From Acidovorax delafieldii (lineage in GTDB: Bacteria; Pseudomonadota; Gammaproteobacteria; Burkholderiales; Burkholderiaceae_C): a stretch of 64,000 bases of DNA. Made by a program: the position numbers and the translations under genes. The notes below the pieces were generated by a model. The model was not told the origin of the DNA. It saw nothing but the letters and a program-made list of their open reading frames with translations, and searched no databases. Within the stretch, counting starts at the first letter, position 1; every line of letters starts with the position of its first letter. The stretch covers positions 186,001-250,000 of the forward strand of contig NZ_VJWE01000017.1 of NCBI RefSeq assembly GCF_007993815.1, written 5' to 3'. This document shows positions 40,454-49,878 of this stretch, one piece after another.

Positions 40454-41698
40454 CTACTTTCTTTCCACTTCCAGGTCAGACAACACCCGCAGCAGCGCGC
40501 GGTTGACCTCTTCCAGGTCCATCTCGAAGGTCTCGCACAGCTGGCGGATGGCGCTGGCGTCATCTGTCTCCAGTGCACACGCCATCTGCAGACCGCCGGT
40601 GTAGGGGCCAGTGCGCAACACGGTGGCGTCGTAGATGCGTTCGGACAGGGGCAGGCGCTTGAGGATGGTGCCCAGGGGCTCGCCCAGCAGCTCATCGAGC
40701 TGGGAGAGCAGGCCACACAGGTAGATCTCGCGGCGCAGGTCGTTCTCGATGCCCGCGTCCAGCAGCCGCGCGGTGAGCTGTGCGCGGATCACCATGGCTT
40801 CGCGCACCGGCTGCATGTTGGCCTCGGTGCTCGCATGGGGCAGCTGGTCGGACAGCCAGCGCTTGATGGAGCTGTAGCCCATCATCACCAGGCCCCGGCG
40901 CAGCGAATCAATGCCGGTGCGCAGGCCCAGGGCGGCCGAGTTGGTATAGACCATGAAGCGGTACGCGAGCAGCGGGTCCTCGCCCATGATGTCTTCAAAG
41001 GTTTCCAGCGACTGCTCGTCGTCGATGGCCTTCATGAGTTTGAAGATCACCGCGTGCGAGGGCTGCTGCGGGTGGTGGCGCAGGCTGTAGAGCACGTCCT
41101 CCGTCGGCCACCCAGCCAGCGCCATCGCGTTGCCCTGGTCCAGACAGTGCTCCATGAGTGCCCGGCTGGCGATGTTTTCGTACATCTGGCCAGCCAGCAC
41201 CGGGCTGGGGGTGCGTTTGGCAACAGGTCCTGCTGCGGCGGCGGCACTGCCTGGGCGTGGGGGCGTGGCTTGCAGCGCAGCCACGGCGTCTTCCGGGCGC
41301 AAGGTCAGCAGGCTGTTGTCGAAGCAGCGGGCAATCTCGGGCTCGGGCAGCTTGTCCATGTCGCCCCGCCACACCATGCGCAGCCCGCGCTGGTGCGCGG
41401 CCTTCACGCGGTCATAGATGGCAGAGTCCGACAGCCACTCGCCGCGCACCTCGATCCACGGTGCAGCACGTGGCGCGTTTTCGAGCAGGTCGCACAGCAG
41501 CTGGCGGGTCTGTGCCGAGATCAGCAGCGGCGGCGAGCTGGCCGACCACAGCTCCTGCAGCGTGCGCAGCAGGTGCCCGCCATCGACGGTTGCCGAGGCC
41601 TCGTTGTGGGCATACAGCTGGATGCCTGCGAGTTTGCGGGCGCGGTTCCACAAAGGGCGGTAGCCCAGGATCAGGCTACCTAGGACGGATTGGACCAT
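40454..41698 (-). CDS. HDOD-domain signalling protein (degenerate EAL-HDOD type)
   Basis: 414 residues. The N-terminal half (residues 1-170) has the YuxH/EAL-like layout (LGSLILGYRPLWNRARKLAG) but lacks the E-A-L and metal-binding residues, so no c-di-GMP phosphodiesterase activity is expected. The HDOD domain covers about 195-400 (VIFKLMKAID, DPLLAYRFMVYTNSAALG, RRGLVMMGYSSIKRWLSDQ). HDOD proteins are regulatory adaptors, often near motility genes; this one lies directly downstream of the flagellar rod/hook cluster on the same strand, after a 136-base gap. Confidence 0.82.
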   Translation of the reverse strand: MVQSVLGSLILGYRPLWNRARKLAGIQLYAHNEASATVDGGHLLRTLQELWSASSPPLLISAQTRQLLCDLLENAPRAAPWIEVRGEWLSDSAIYDRVKAAHQRGLRMVWRGDMDKLPEPEIARCFDNSLLTLRPEDAVAALQATPPRPGSAAAAAGPVAKRTPSPVLAGQMYENIASRALMEHCLDQGNAMALAGWPTEDVLYSLRHHPQQPSHAVIFKLMKAIDDEQSLETFEDIMGEDPLLAYRFMVYTNSAALGLRTGIDSLRRGLVMMGYSSIKRWLSDQLPHASTEANMQPVREAMVIRAQLTARLLDAGIENDLRREIYLCGLLSQLDELLGEPLGTILKRLPLSERIYDATVLRTGPYTGGLQMACALETDDASAIRQLCETFEMDLEEVNRALLRVLSDLEVERK

Positions 41699-41834
41699 GG
41701 GCTCTCAGGCAAAAAAACAGGGCCAGCCAGCGCTCGCGGGATGGGTGTCGCCACGGTGCACCAGCCGGTGCTGAAGCCTGCTGGCACAGGGTGCGATGGG
41801 CTCTGCGCCCGAACACCCTCTGCCGCACAGGCTC

Positions 41835-43088
41835 CTAGCCAATAAAGTTAAACAGCGACAACTTCTGAACCTGCGCATAGGACTTGAGTGCAGCCTCATA
41901 ACCCACCTGCTGGTTCTGGAAGTCGGAAATGCCCTTGATCATATCGAGATCCTCTGCCCGCGAACGGTCGCCTTCCAGCTGGATGGAGCGCTTGTCCTGG
42001 TCGCCGGTGATGCGGTCTGCGCGATTGAGCAGCTCGCCGGCAAAGCCGCGGATGTTGTGCAGCCGCTCCAGCCCAACGTCCACGTTGGCCAGCGCCTGGC
42101 CCACGGCCTGGATGGCTGCGTTGCTGTTGGGGGCGTTGCGGATGCCATTGATGGCGCTGTCCAGCGTGCTGAACATGCTGGGGCTGGGCTGCAGGGTGAC
42201 GGTGTCGCCGTTGCCGGGGTTGCCCTTGATATCGAAGGTCAGCCCCGGAATGCCGGTGACGGAAATAGTGACCGGCTTGTCGGTGGGGTAGTCAGGCACT
42301 GTGACCGGCGCGGATACGGCACCCGTCGTGGTGTTGGTCAGCGTGTAGGTGGCGGTGCTGGTGCCGGTCGTGGCGCCCGGACCCACCGCGCTGAAGGTGA
42401 TGGTGTAGTTGTCACCAGTGATCAGGCTCTTGTCCACAGGCGTGATGGGAGTCGTGGTGAGCTGGCGGGCGTTGGGGATCGCGCTGACACTAGCGGTGTA
42501 CACGCCATCGCGGTTGGGGTCGAACATGAAGGCGGCGTCGCCGTCCACGGTGCCGGGGATGGTGACGCCATTGCTGGCGGTCTGGCCCGGCAAGCCGTCA
42601 AAAACGTAGTCGGGGCTGCTGCTCAGTGGGCCCAGGAACGGTGCCAGGGCACTGCCCAGCGCGCCCAGCAGCGGGATGCCATTGGTGTCCTTGCGATTGG
42701 CCACTTCCACAAGTTGCTCACGCAGGCCCTGCAGCTGGTTGGCAATGGTGGCGCGGTCGTTGGGGGTGAGTGTTGCGCTGCCAGCGTTCACCACCAGCTC
42801 GCGGAAGTTCTGTACCAAGCTCACCGCATCACCCAACGACGATTCGGCCTGCGCAATGGCATTGCGCTGGGTCTCCAGCGCACGTTGTTCAGTCTGGATG
42901 CGCGACAGGCGGTTGAGGGCCCGCTCGGCCTGGGCTGCCGACACTGGGTCGTCGCTGGCGCGCACCACGCGTTTGCCTGACGTCAGGTTCTCTTGCAGCG
43001 TGGTGAGGCTGGTCTGGCGCGCGCCCAGGTTGCGCAGCGCGTTGTCGTACATGTTGGCCGTGCCGACGCGGTAGATGTTTGTGCTCAT
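41835..43088 (-). CDS. flgL: flagellar hook-filament junction protein FlgL (HAP3)
   Basis: 417 residues. The N-terminal coiled-coil region (RVGTANMYDNALRNLGARQT, LTSGKRVVRASDDPVSAAQA) and C-terminal helix (YEAALKSYAQVQKLSLFNFI) are those of flagellin-like HAP3. The middle (about 180-320) is a Thr/Gly-rich inserted D2-type domain (GTSTATYTLTNTTTGA). It joins hook-associated FlgK to the flagellin filament, is secreted through the flagellar export apparatus and has no signal peptide. It follows flgK by 28 bases. Confidence 0.95.
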   Translation of the reverse strand: MSTNIYRVGTANMYDNALRNLGARQTSLTTLQENLTSGKRVVRASDDPVSAAQAERALNRLSRIQTEQRALETQRNAIAQAESSLGDAVSLVQNFRELVVNAGSATLTPNDRATIANQLQGLREQLVEVANRKDTNGIPLLGALGSALAPFLGPLSSSPDYVFDGLPGQTASNGVTIPGTVDGDAAFMFDPNRDGVYTASVSAIPNARQLTTTPITPVDKSLITGDNYTITFSAVGPGATTGTSTATYTLTNTTTGAVSAPVTVPDYPTDKPVTISVTGIPGLTFDIKGNPGNGDTVTLQPSPSMFSTLDSAINGIRNAPNSNAAIQAVGQALANVDVGLERLHNIRGFAGELLNRADRITGDQDKRSIQLEGDRSRAEDLDMIKGISDFQNQQVGYEAALKSYAQVQKLSLFNFIG

Positions 43089-43116
43089 GTCGAACTCCTC
43101 ACGCCAGGGGCGGAAT

Positions 43117-45093
43117 TTATCGGCCCAGGCCCTGGATCAGCGAATCAAAAATGTTCTGCGCAATCTGGATCATCTTGGCCGAGGCTTGGTAGGCCTGCTG
43201 GTATTGGATCAGCTTGGCGGCCTCTTCGTCCAGGTTGACTCCCGACACTGCAGTGCGGTCGCGCTCCAGGTTGGCGGCAATGGTGGAAGACAGCTGTTCT
43301 GCAAACTTGGCACTCTGGGTGCGCGTTCCCACCTGGGCAATGGCACCCGCATAACCGTCGGTGAGGGTGGACTCGTCAAACATTTTCACGTCGCGCAGGC
43401 CCATCAGGGCATTCGCGTTGCCTGCGTTGCGGGTGTAGGCGTCTCCGTACTGCGGGTCCAGCGCATTGCCGATCACCACGGTGTCGCCCGTCTTGGGGGT
43501 GCCCTGCAGCGTGATTTGCCAGCCGTTGATCGAGATGGGCTGGCCCGAGGTGTAGGGCTGCGCAGTCGCCAGCGAGGTGGGTGGCGCGGTCCCGCGGTCG
43601 AGCACGTCGTAGGTCGTGGGCGGCCCGGCGGTGAACTGCAACTGGATACCCCCCAGGATGGGCGGAATGGCTGCTGGGTTGGCATTTGCCGGCAGCACCA
43701 GCCCCGGCGGGTTGGGCAGGCCCGTGGCCTTGAGGCTGCCCAGCTGCATGGTGCCGCCGTTGGCCGTGCCCATGGCGGCGTTGATGGGGTTGGCGGCTGC
43801 CAGGTCGCGCGGCGAATACACCAGCGCCTGGATGTTGTTGGCAGCCGTGCTGAACGGCTTGAACAGCATGCGCTCGCCAGGGTTGCCGGGCGTGGTCAGG
43901 TTGAAGTTGAGCCCATCGATCTGCAGCGTGGCCAGGTTGGCAGCGCTGGTGAACGGGGTTGATTGACCGTCGGACAGGCGCACCACCTGCCCGGCTGTGC
44001 CCGTGGTGAAGCGAATCTCATAGTCGGACGCAGCAAACTGCGTGGGGCCGGTGAACGACACCGTGCCCACGCCTGCGCCGTTGGTGTGGCCCGGCATGCT
44101 GGTGGGCAAGGCGAACAGATCCTTGCCTGGCACGCCATCGAGCGTCAGGCCCAGGTTCTGCTGGTCGTTCATCGTCATGCCGATGGCAAGTGCCATGCGG
44201 CCCAGCAGATTACGCCCTTCGCTCAGGTCCGTGTTCTGAAAGCGCAGCAGGCCCGAGACGCTGCCACCGCCCAGCACGTTCTCGTCCAGCTCCACGGGGG
44301 TGGCACCGGGGCGGTTGAAAAACAGCTTGGACTGTCCGCTGCCCGGGAAAGTCGTTGCATCGTCGATCGACAGGCTGGCGGCCGTGCTGCCCAGCACCAG
44401 GGGCTGGCTGCCCGCCACGAACAGGCCCACGGTGCCGTCATCCGCCGGGATCTGGGTGGTCTGCACATACTGGTTGATGTCGCGGATGATCTGGTCGCGC
44501 TGGTCCAGCAAGTCGTTGGGGCTCTGGCCGTTGCCGGTGGCCCGGGCGATCTGCTCATTGATGGCCGCCATCTGCGTGGCCAGGCTGTTGATGGCGGTCA
44601 CGCTGCTCTGCAGCTGTTCCTTGACGGTGTACTCGATCTCGTTGATCCGGTCGCTGGCGGTGCGCATGCGTGCGGCCGTTTCGTCCAGCCGCGTAAGGAC
44701 TACCGTGCGTGCGGTGATGTCGGTGGGGCTGCTGACCACGTCCGAGAACGCGTTCATCATGTCGTTGATGGCGGCGCCCAGGCCCTGGGTGCCGCCGCTG
44801 AACACTTCCTGCAACTGGCTCAGGCGCTGGGCGCGGATGGCGTCGGCCGCCTGGGTCGATCCAGCCGCGGCCGACTGGCGCGTGAGCAGCTCGCTCTGGT
44901 TGCGCAGAATGGTCTGCACATCCACGCCCTGGCCGATGTAGCCACCGCCCGTGAACTGGCCCTGGACGGTTTGCAGCACCACCGTCTGGCGCGAATAGCC
45001 GGGTGTGTTGACATTGGCAATGTTGTGGCCTGCCGTCTGCAGGGCCACCTGGTTGGCCAGCAGGGCGCGGGCGCCGACGTTGAGCAGACTCAT
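43117..45093 (-). CDS. flgK: flagellar hook-associated protein FlgK (HAP1)
   Basis: 658 residues. The rod-hook signature is in ALQTAGHNIANVNTPGYSRQ near residue 20, and the C-terminal helix is in LDEEAAKLIQYQQAYQASAK. It is the first junction protein above the hook, secreted without a signal peptide. It is longer than the E. coli protein by about 110 residues through expansion of the outer domains (about 320-560). In the series flgB-to-flgL it is followed by flgL and preceded by flgJ. Confidence 0.96.
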   Translation of the reverse strand: MSLLNVGARALLANQVALQTAGHNIANVNTPGYSRQTVVLQTVQGQFTGGGYIGQGVDVQTILRNQSELLTRQSAAAGSTQAADAIRAQRLSQLQEVFSGGTQGLGAAINDMMNAFSDVVSSPTDITARTVVLTRLDETAARMRTASDRINEIEYTVKEQLQSSVTAINSLATQMAAINEQIARATGNGQSPNDLLDQRDQIIRDINQYVQTTQIPADDGTVGLFVAGSQPLVLGSTAASLSIDDATTFPGSGQSKLFFNRPGATPVELDENVLGGGSVSGLLRFQNTDLSEGRNLLGRMALAIGMTMNDQQNLGLTLDGVPGKDLFALPTSMPGHTNGAGVGTVSFTGPTQFAASDYEIRFTTGTAGQVVRLSDGQSTPFTSAANLATLQIDGLNFNLTTPGNPGERMLFKPFSTAANNIQALVYSPRDLAAANPINAAMGTANGGTMQLGSLKATGLPNPPGLVLPANANPAAIPPILGGIQLQFTAGPPTTYDVLDRGTAPPTSLATAQPYTSGQPISINGWQITLQGTPKTGDTVVIGNALDPQYGDAYTRNAGNANALMGLRDVKMFDESTLTDGYAGAIAQVGTRTQSAKFAEQLSSTIAANLERDRTAVSGVNLDEEAAKLIQYQQAYQASAKMIQIAQNIFDSLIQGLGR

Positions 45094-45118
45094 GGCTTAC
45101 CTCGGTTCTTCTCGTCCA

Positions 45119-46036
45119 TCACGCCTGGGCGCGCTGTACACGCAGCGCGCTGTTGATAGCGCCGCTGAGCTTCTTGGCGTACTCCGGGTCGGTGGCGTAA
45201 CCGGCCTTTTGCAGCTCGGCCGCGTAGGCCACGGCAGAGCCCGTCTTGGCGGTGGCCTGGGCTCTTTCGTAGCGCGGGTTGTCGGTGATCAGCTTGGCGT
45301 AGTCGCGAAAGGAATCCTCGTACGAGTCGTACGCACGGAACTTGGCCACCACCTTGCGCGGTGTGCCGTTGATGTATTCGGTGGTCGTGATCTCGGCCAC
45401 CTTGCCGGTCCAGCCCTTGCCCGCCTTGATGCCGAACAGGTTGAACGAGTTGCCGCCGTTGGCGGTCTTGATCTCGCTCTTGCCCCAGCCGGTTTCGTGT
45501 CCAGCCTGGCCGAGCATGAAGCTGGCGGGAATGCCGCTTTCCTGCGCCACGCGCTCGGCGGTGCCGCTCAGGTGCTGCACAAAGCCTTCGCGGCCCTTGG
45601 GGACGGGCAGGGTGGTTTCGACGGAAGACGTGGTGGCGGAGGTCGCAGACCGGTTCTGTGCCTGCGGCAGGCTCAGCGTGGACGGCACCGAGAAGTTGGT
45701 GTCCGCACCGCCCATCTGGCGCGAAAGCTGGCGGGCGATGGCTTCGGACAAGCCGCCCTGCAGGCCCGACATGTTGACCGACAGCTGCTGGTCCAGCATG
45801 TCCTGGCCCAGGTTGGCCTGCTCGCCCTCCATCAGGCCGGACTTCATGGTGGCGTCGCGCATGCTCTTGATGAGTTCGCGCATGAACAGCGATTCAAACT
45901 GCTTGGCTGCCTCGCGCGTGACCTGTGCGCTGTTGCTCGTGCCCGCGTCGTATTTGAGGGAGTTGAGCGAGCGGATATCGACCGCCAGCGCGTTCGAGGG
46001 GCTGGAGGTGCTGGACGAGGGCAGGGTCAGGGCCAT
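45119..46036 (-). CDS. flgJ: flagellar rod assembly protein/peptidoglycan hydrolase FlgJ
   Basis: 305 residues in two domains. The rod-binding N-terminal domain is at about 35-110 (AAKQFESLFMRELIKSMRDA, LGQDMLDQQLSVNMS). The C-terminal glucosaminidase-type domain is at about 150-300 with the catalytic glutamate in MLGQAGHETGWGKSE. It opens the peptidoglycan for the growing rod and caps it. A Ser/Thr linker joins the domains. Confidence 0.95.
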   Translation of the reverse strand: MALTLPSSSTSSPSNALAVDIRSLNSLKYDAGTSNSAQVTREAAKQFESLFMRELIKSMRDATMKSGLMEGEQANLGQDMLDQQLSVNMSGLQGGLSEAIARQLSRQMGGADTNFSVPSTLSLPQAQNRSATSATTSSVETTLPVPKGREGFVQHLSGTAERVAQESGIPASFMLGQAGHETGWGKSEIKTANGGNSFNLFGIKAGKGWTGKVAEITTTEYINGTPRKVVAKFRAYDSYEDSFRDYAKLITDNPRYERAQATAKTGSAVAYAAELQKAGYATDPEYAKKLSGAINSALRVQRAQA

Positions 46037-46087
46037 GGTCGCTCCCGGTGGATGGTGCGCGCAGCGGCGGCAGCAGGGCGAGCCATG

Positions 46088-47239
46088 TCAGATCACCTCC
46101 AGCTCGGCGTTCAGCGCGCCGGCAGCCTTGATGGCCTGCAGGATGGCCAGCAGGTCGCCGGGTGTGGCGCCCAGCGTGTTGAGGGCCTTGACCACGTCGG
46201 CCAGCTGCGGCGACGCGGGCATCTGGATCACGTTGCCCGGTTCCTGGTTGATGGTGATGTCGCTCTTTTGCGTGACCACCGTCTGCCCCTGCGAGAACGC
46301 ATTGGGCTGGCTGACCACGGGCGTGGAGCTGATGGTGATCGACAGGTTGCCGTGGGCGATGGCACAAGGCCCCAGCGTGACCGACTGGTTGAGCACCACC
46401 GAGCCCGTGCGGGCGTTGATGACCACCTTGGCAGAGGGCGTGGAGGATTCGAGCGGCAGCTCTTCCAGGTCGGCAATGAAGCCGACGCGGGCGCCGGGGT
46501 CGATGGGAGCGCGCACCTGCACCGTGCGACCATCCAGCGCGGTGGCCAGGCCGTTGCCCAGCTTGGCGTTGATCACCTGGGCTACACGGCGGGCGGTCTG
46601 GAAGTCAGAGGCGTTCAGGCCCAGGTTGATGGTGTCGCCTTCGTTGAGCGGGGTAGGCACGGCCCGTTCCACCTGCGCACCGAGCGGGATGCGGCCTGCG
46701 CTCAGGTGGTTGATCTGCACCTTGCTGCCACCGGCTGACGCGCCAGCGCCGCCCACCACCATGTTGCCCTGGGCCAGTGCATAGATCTCGCCGTCAGCGC
46801 CGCGCAGCGGTGTGACGATGAGCGTGCCGCCCTTGAGCGACTTGGCATTGCCCATGGACGAGACGTTCACGTCGATCTGCTGGCCCGGCTGGGCAAAGGC
46901 GGGCAGTTGCGCCGTGACGATCACCGCTGCCACGTTCTTGAGCTGCAGCTGTGACGCCGTGCCGGGTGGCAGGCTGATGCCCATCTGCTGCAGGTAGTTG
47001 GACATGGCCTGCGTGGTGTAGGGCATCTGCGTCGTCTGGTCGCCCGTGCCGTCCAGCCCTACCACCAGGCCGTAGCCGGTCAACTGGTTGCTGCGCACGC
47101 CCTGCACCGCCGCCACTTCCTTGATGCGCAAGGCCTGTGCAGGCGTTGTCAGCCCTGCGGCCACCAGGGCCAGCAGCAGCCACAGCACGCGCGCGGTGCG
47201 GGTCAAGAGGGAGTGGGACGAGGCTTTCATGGCATCCAT
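46088..47239 (-). CDS. flgI: flagellar P-ring protein FlgI
   Basis: 383 residues with a cleavable signal peptide (VLWLLLALVAAGLTTPAQA). Mature marks: LTGYGLVVGLDGTGDQTT, LQLKNVAAVIVTAQLPAFA, VNVSSMGNAKSLKGGTL. The protein forms the periplasmic P ring around the rod. The start at 47239 or 47230 (MKASS) cannot be separated; neither has a strong ribosome-binding site. A 265-base gap containing a dispersed repeat separates it from flgH, which is unusually wide for this operon. Confidence 0.95.
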   Translation of the reverse strand: MDAMKASSHSLLTRTARVLWLLLALVAAGLTTPAQALRIKEVAAVQGVRSNQLTGYGLVVGLDGTGDQTTQMPYTTQAMSNYLQQMGISLPPGTASQLQLKNVAAVIVTAQLPAFAQPGQQIDVNVSSMGNAKSLKGGTLIVTPLRGADGEIYALAQGNMVVGGAGASAGGSKVQINHLSAGRIPLGAQVERAVPTPLNEGDTINLGLNASDFQTARRVAQVINAKLGNGLATALDGRTVQVRAPIDPGARVGFIADLEELPLESSTPSAKVVINARTGSVVLNQSVTLGPCAIAHGNLSITISSTPVVSQPNAFSQGQTVVTQKSDITINQEPGNVIQMPASPQLADVVKALNTLGATPGDLLAILQAIKAAGALNAELEVI

Positions 47240-47382
47240 TGTGGTAGGCCATGGCCAGAACTAAAACCCAAAAAGAAGCGGGTTCACCGGCTTATTGGCT
47301 GGGTCTGAAGCCGCGTCGGCAAGGTGCGCGCAGAAACGGCACGTGAGCGCTGTGGGCGGCGGTTTTTGAGTAAAAACGGCCA

Positions 47383-47425
47383 GAGGCGCTAGTGCTAAAT
47401 GCGCCAATAGCTATCAAATTTGTAG
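47383..47425 (+). repeat. dispersed Comamonadaceae-type repeat, copy 7, between flgH and flgI
   Basis: GAGGCGCTAGTGCTAAATGC is the head and GCCAATAGCTATCAAATTTG the tail of the family. It sits in the 265-base gap inside the flagellar gene series, where the neighbours are normally closely spaced. The rest of this gap shows no gene. Confidence 0.75.
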
Positions 47426-47504
47426 TGGTGAAAGGACGCACCCAGCCGTCCGTCGGATGCCGGAAGGACTGGGGAAATGGGCGCTTGCGGTGCACCCAGT
47501 GCGG

Positions 47505-48227
47505 TCAGAACGGCGTGACGGTGTTGAAGAACCGGCCCAGCCAGCCCATGGCCTGGGCTTCGTTTTGTGCGCCGCGTCCACGCGATTCGACGCGCACATT
47601 GGCGACCTGGGTCGAGTTCACGATGCTGCCGGGTTGCAGCGCGCGTGGGTCCACCGTGCCCGAAAAGCGCAGCACATCCACGTTCTGGTTCACGCCGATC
47701 TGCTTTTCGCCAGTGATGACCAGGTGGCCATTGGGCAGCACATCCACCACCGTGGCGGTGATGGAACCGGTGAAGGTGTTGGCGCTTTCGGTGCCGCCCT
47801 TGCCGGAGAACGCATTGCCCGAATTGGCGCCCACGCCCAGCTTGTCGGTGAAGGTCTTGCTGGTGAAGGGCAGGGCGGTCACGCCGGCAGAGACTTCGGA
47901 GGTGCGGTCCACCGTGGACGACGACTTCTGGCTGGCCGTCACGTTCTCCACGATCTGAATGGTCACGTTGTCGCCCACCAGGCGCGCGCGGCGGTCTTCA
48001 AAAGCGGGCCGGTAGCTGGCGTTGTGGAACAGCCCGCCCGTCACCGGGGGCGGGGTGCGCGGTGCAGCGGCGAGCGGGGGTGGGGTGGTGGGCAGGATGT
48101 CCACCGGCGGCGGTGGCGACAGGGTGGCGCAGCCGGCACACAGCAGTGCTGCGCCCAGCGCGGGGATACCCGCACGCAGCGAGCCAAGTGCCTGCAGCAG
48201 GCGAAGAGGGCGTGTGAAAGTGCGCAT
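47505..48227 (-). CDS. flgH: flagellar L-ring lipoprotein FlgH
   Basis: 240 residues from ATG 48227, chosen because it has AGGA upstream and opens a lipoprotein signal ending in the lipobox LLCAGC. A Pro-rich linker (residues 35-60) precedes the conserved region GDNVTIQIVENVTASQKSSS and PNGHLVITGEKQIGVNQ. It is the outer-membrane L ring. The following gene in the operon is flgI. Confidence 0.95.
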   Translation of the reverse strand: MRTFTRPLRLLQALGSLRAGIPALGAALLCAGCATLSPPPPVDILPTTPPPLAAAPRTPPPVTGGLFHNASYRPAFEDRRARLVGDNVTIQIVENVTASQKSSSTVDRTSEVSAGVTALPFTSKTFTDKLGVGANSGNAFSGKGGTESANTFTGSITATVVDVLPNGHLVITGEKQIGVNQNVDVLRFSGTVDPRALQPGSIVNSTQVANVRVESRGRGAQNEAQAMGWLGRFFNTVTPF

Positions 48228-48265
48228 GGCGAAGGTCCTGGGCAAAAGCGCGAGGGGCTTTTCGG

Positions 48266-49048
48266 TCACAACTGGGCGAGCTTGGCCAGCATCTGGTCCG
48301 AGGTCTGGATGGCCTTGGAATTCATCTCGTAGGCGCGCTGGGTCTGGATCATGGTGACCAGCTCTTCCACCACGTTGACGTTGGAGGCTTCCAGAAACCC
48401 CTGCTTGATGATGCCCAGGCCGTTCGTGCCGGGGGTGCCCTGCTGGGGCTGGCCGGACGCAGCGGATTCCTTGAACAGGTTTTGCCCGATGGGCTCCAGG
48501 CCGGCCGGGTTGATGAAGCTGGCCATGGCCAGGTTGCCCACGGTCTGCGGCTGTGTGTTGCCCGGCACCGTGACTGCCACGGCACCTTCGGCGCTGATGG
48601 TGATGCTGGTGGCGTTGGCCGGAATGGTGATGCCGTTGACCACGGGAAGTCCGCTGGACGTGACCATGCGGCCCTGCGCATCGACCTGGAACGAGCCGTC
48701 GCGGGTGTAGCCCACGGTGCCATCGGGCATGGTCACTTCAAAGAAGCCGTTGCCGTTGATGGCGACATCCAGGTTGTTCTTGGACTCCTGCAGGCTGCCC
48801 TGCATGAAGTTGCGGCTGGTGGCCACCGTGCGCACGCCCAGGCCCAGGTGCAGGCCGGTGGGCAGCTGGTTTTGTTCGGTGGTGTTGGCACCCACCTGGC
48901 GCAGGTTCTGGTAGATCAGGTCTTCGAACACCGCGTTGTTGCGCTTGTAGCCCGTGGTGGAGACGTTGGCCAGGTTGTGCGAGATGACGTCGAGCTGGGT
49001 CTGCTGGGCAGACATGCCGGTCTTGGCGATCCAGAGGGAGTTGATCAT
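48266..49048 (-). CDS. flgG: flagellar distal rod protein FlgG
   Basis: 260 residues. N terminus [20 protein letters not shown] and the rod signature [16 protein letters not shown]; the C-terminal helix is [20 protein letters not shown]. This length and sequence are standard for FlgG, the straight distal rod. It is secreted by the flagellar type III apparatus. Confidence 0.96.
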   Translation of the reverse strand: MINSLWIAKTGMSAQQTQLDVISHNLANVSTTGYKRNNAVFEDLIYQNLRQVGANTTEQNQLPTGLHLGLGVRTVATSRNFMQGSLQESKNNLDVAINGNGFFEVTMPDGTVGYTRDGSFQVDAQGRMVTSSGLPVVNGITIPANATSITISAEGAVAVTVPGNTQPQTVGNLAMASFINPAGLEPIGQNLFKESAASGQPQQGTPGTNGLGIIKQGFLEASNVNVVEELVTMIQTQRAYEMNSKAIQTSDQMLAKLAQL

Positions 49049-49091
49049 GGTGCTTCCTTATGGCGGGTGCGTGCTGGGGGTGGCAGCGGCA

Positions 49092-49832
49092 TCAGCCGTT
49101 CATGCTCAGCAGCTGGCTGGCGGTCTTGTCGTTGGTTTCGGCGGTCTGCAGCAGCTTCATCTGCTGCTCGAACTGGCGCGATGCAGCGATCATCCCGACC
49201 ATGCATTCGACCGGATTCACGTTCGAGCCTTCCAGCGCGCCCGACAGCATGCGCGCGTTGGCGTCGTTGGGCATGGGGTCGCCCGACGTGGTGCGAAACA
49301 GCCCGTCGTCGCCGCGCTTGAGCGGGTCTTCCGGCGTGGGGGTGCCCAGCTTGAGGCGGCCAATGGCCTGGGCGGGCTGGCCCGGGATCTTGGAGGTCAC
49401 GGTACCGTCCGACCCGAGCGACACATCGGCACCGGGCGGCACGTCGATGGGCGCTCCGCCATCGGACAACACGGGCAGGCCGGTGGGAGTGAGCAGCTGG
49501 CCGGTGGCCGACACCTCAAAGCTGCCCGCACGGGTGTAGGCCTCGGTGCCGTCCAGCCCCTGCACTGCAAACCAGGCATTGCCGGCCGCCATGGCGTCGA
49601 GGTTGCGGCCGGTGCGTTGCACAGGGCCGGGGGTGTTGACGTAGCCCGAGGTGGCCTCCAGCGCAAACACGCGCGTCTTGGCGCCGTCGCCTTGCAGCGG
49701 CACCGAGCGGAAGGTGGACATCTCGGCGCGGAACCCGCCGGTGGACACGTTGGCGAGGTTGTTGGACAGCACCGCCTGCCGGTGGGCAGCGGCGTTGGCG
49801 CCTGTCATCGAGGTGTAGATGATGCGGTCCAT
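49092..49832 (-). CDS. flgF: flagellar proximal rod protein FlgF
   Basis: 246 residues. N terminus MDRIIYTSMTGANAAAHRQA, signature LSNNLANVSTGGFRAE, C-terminal NVNPVECMVGMIAASRQFEQ. It is distinguished from FlgG by the shorter core and the MTGANAAAHRQ region. It is part of the proximal rod. Confidence 0.95.
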   Translation of the reverse strand: MDRIIYTSMTGANAAAHRQAVLSNNLANVSTGGFRAEMSTFRSVPLQGDGAKTRVFALEATSGYVNTPGPVQRTGRNLDAMAAGNAWFAVQGLDGTEAYTRAGSFEVSATGQLLTPTGLPVLSDGGAPIDVPPGADVSLGSDGTVTSKIPGQPAQAIGRLKLGTPTPEDPLKRGDDGLFRTTSGDPMPNDANARMLSGALEGSNVNPVECMVGMIAASRQFEQQMKLLQTAETNDKTASQLLSMNG

Positions 49833-49878
49833 GGGGGATCTCCGGTGTCCTGGGCGGGTTCAGTGGGGGTTCAACCGG

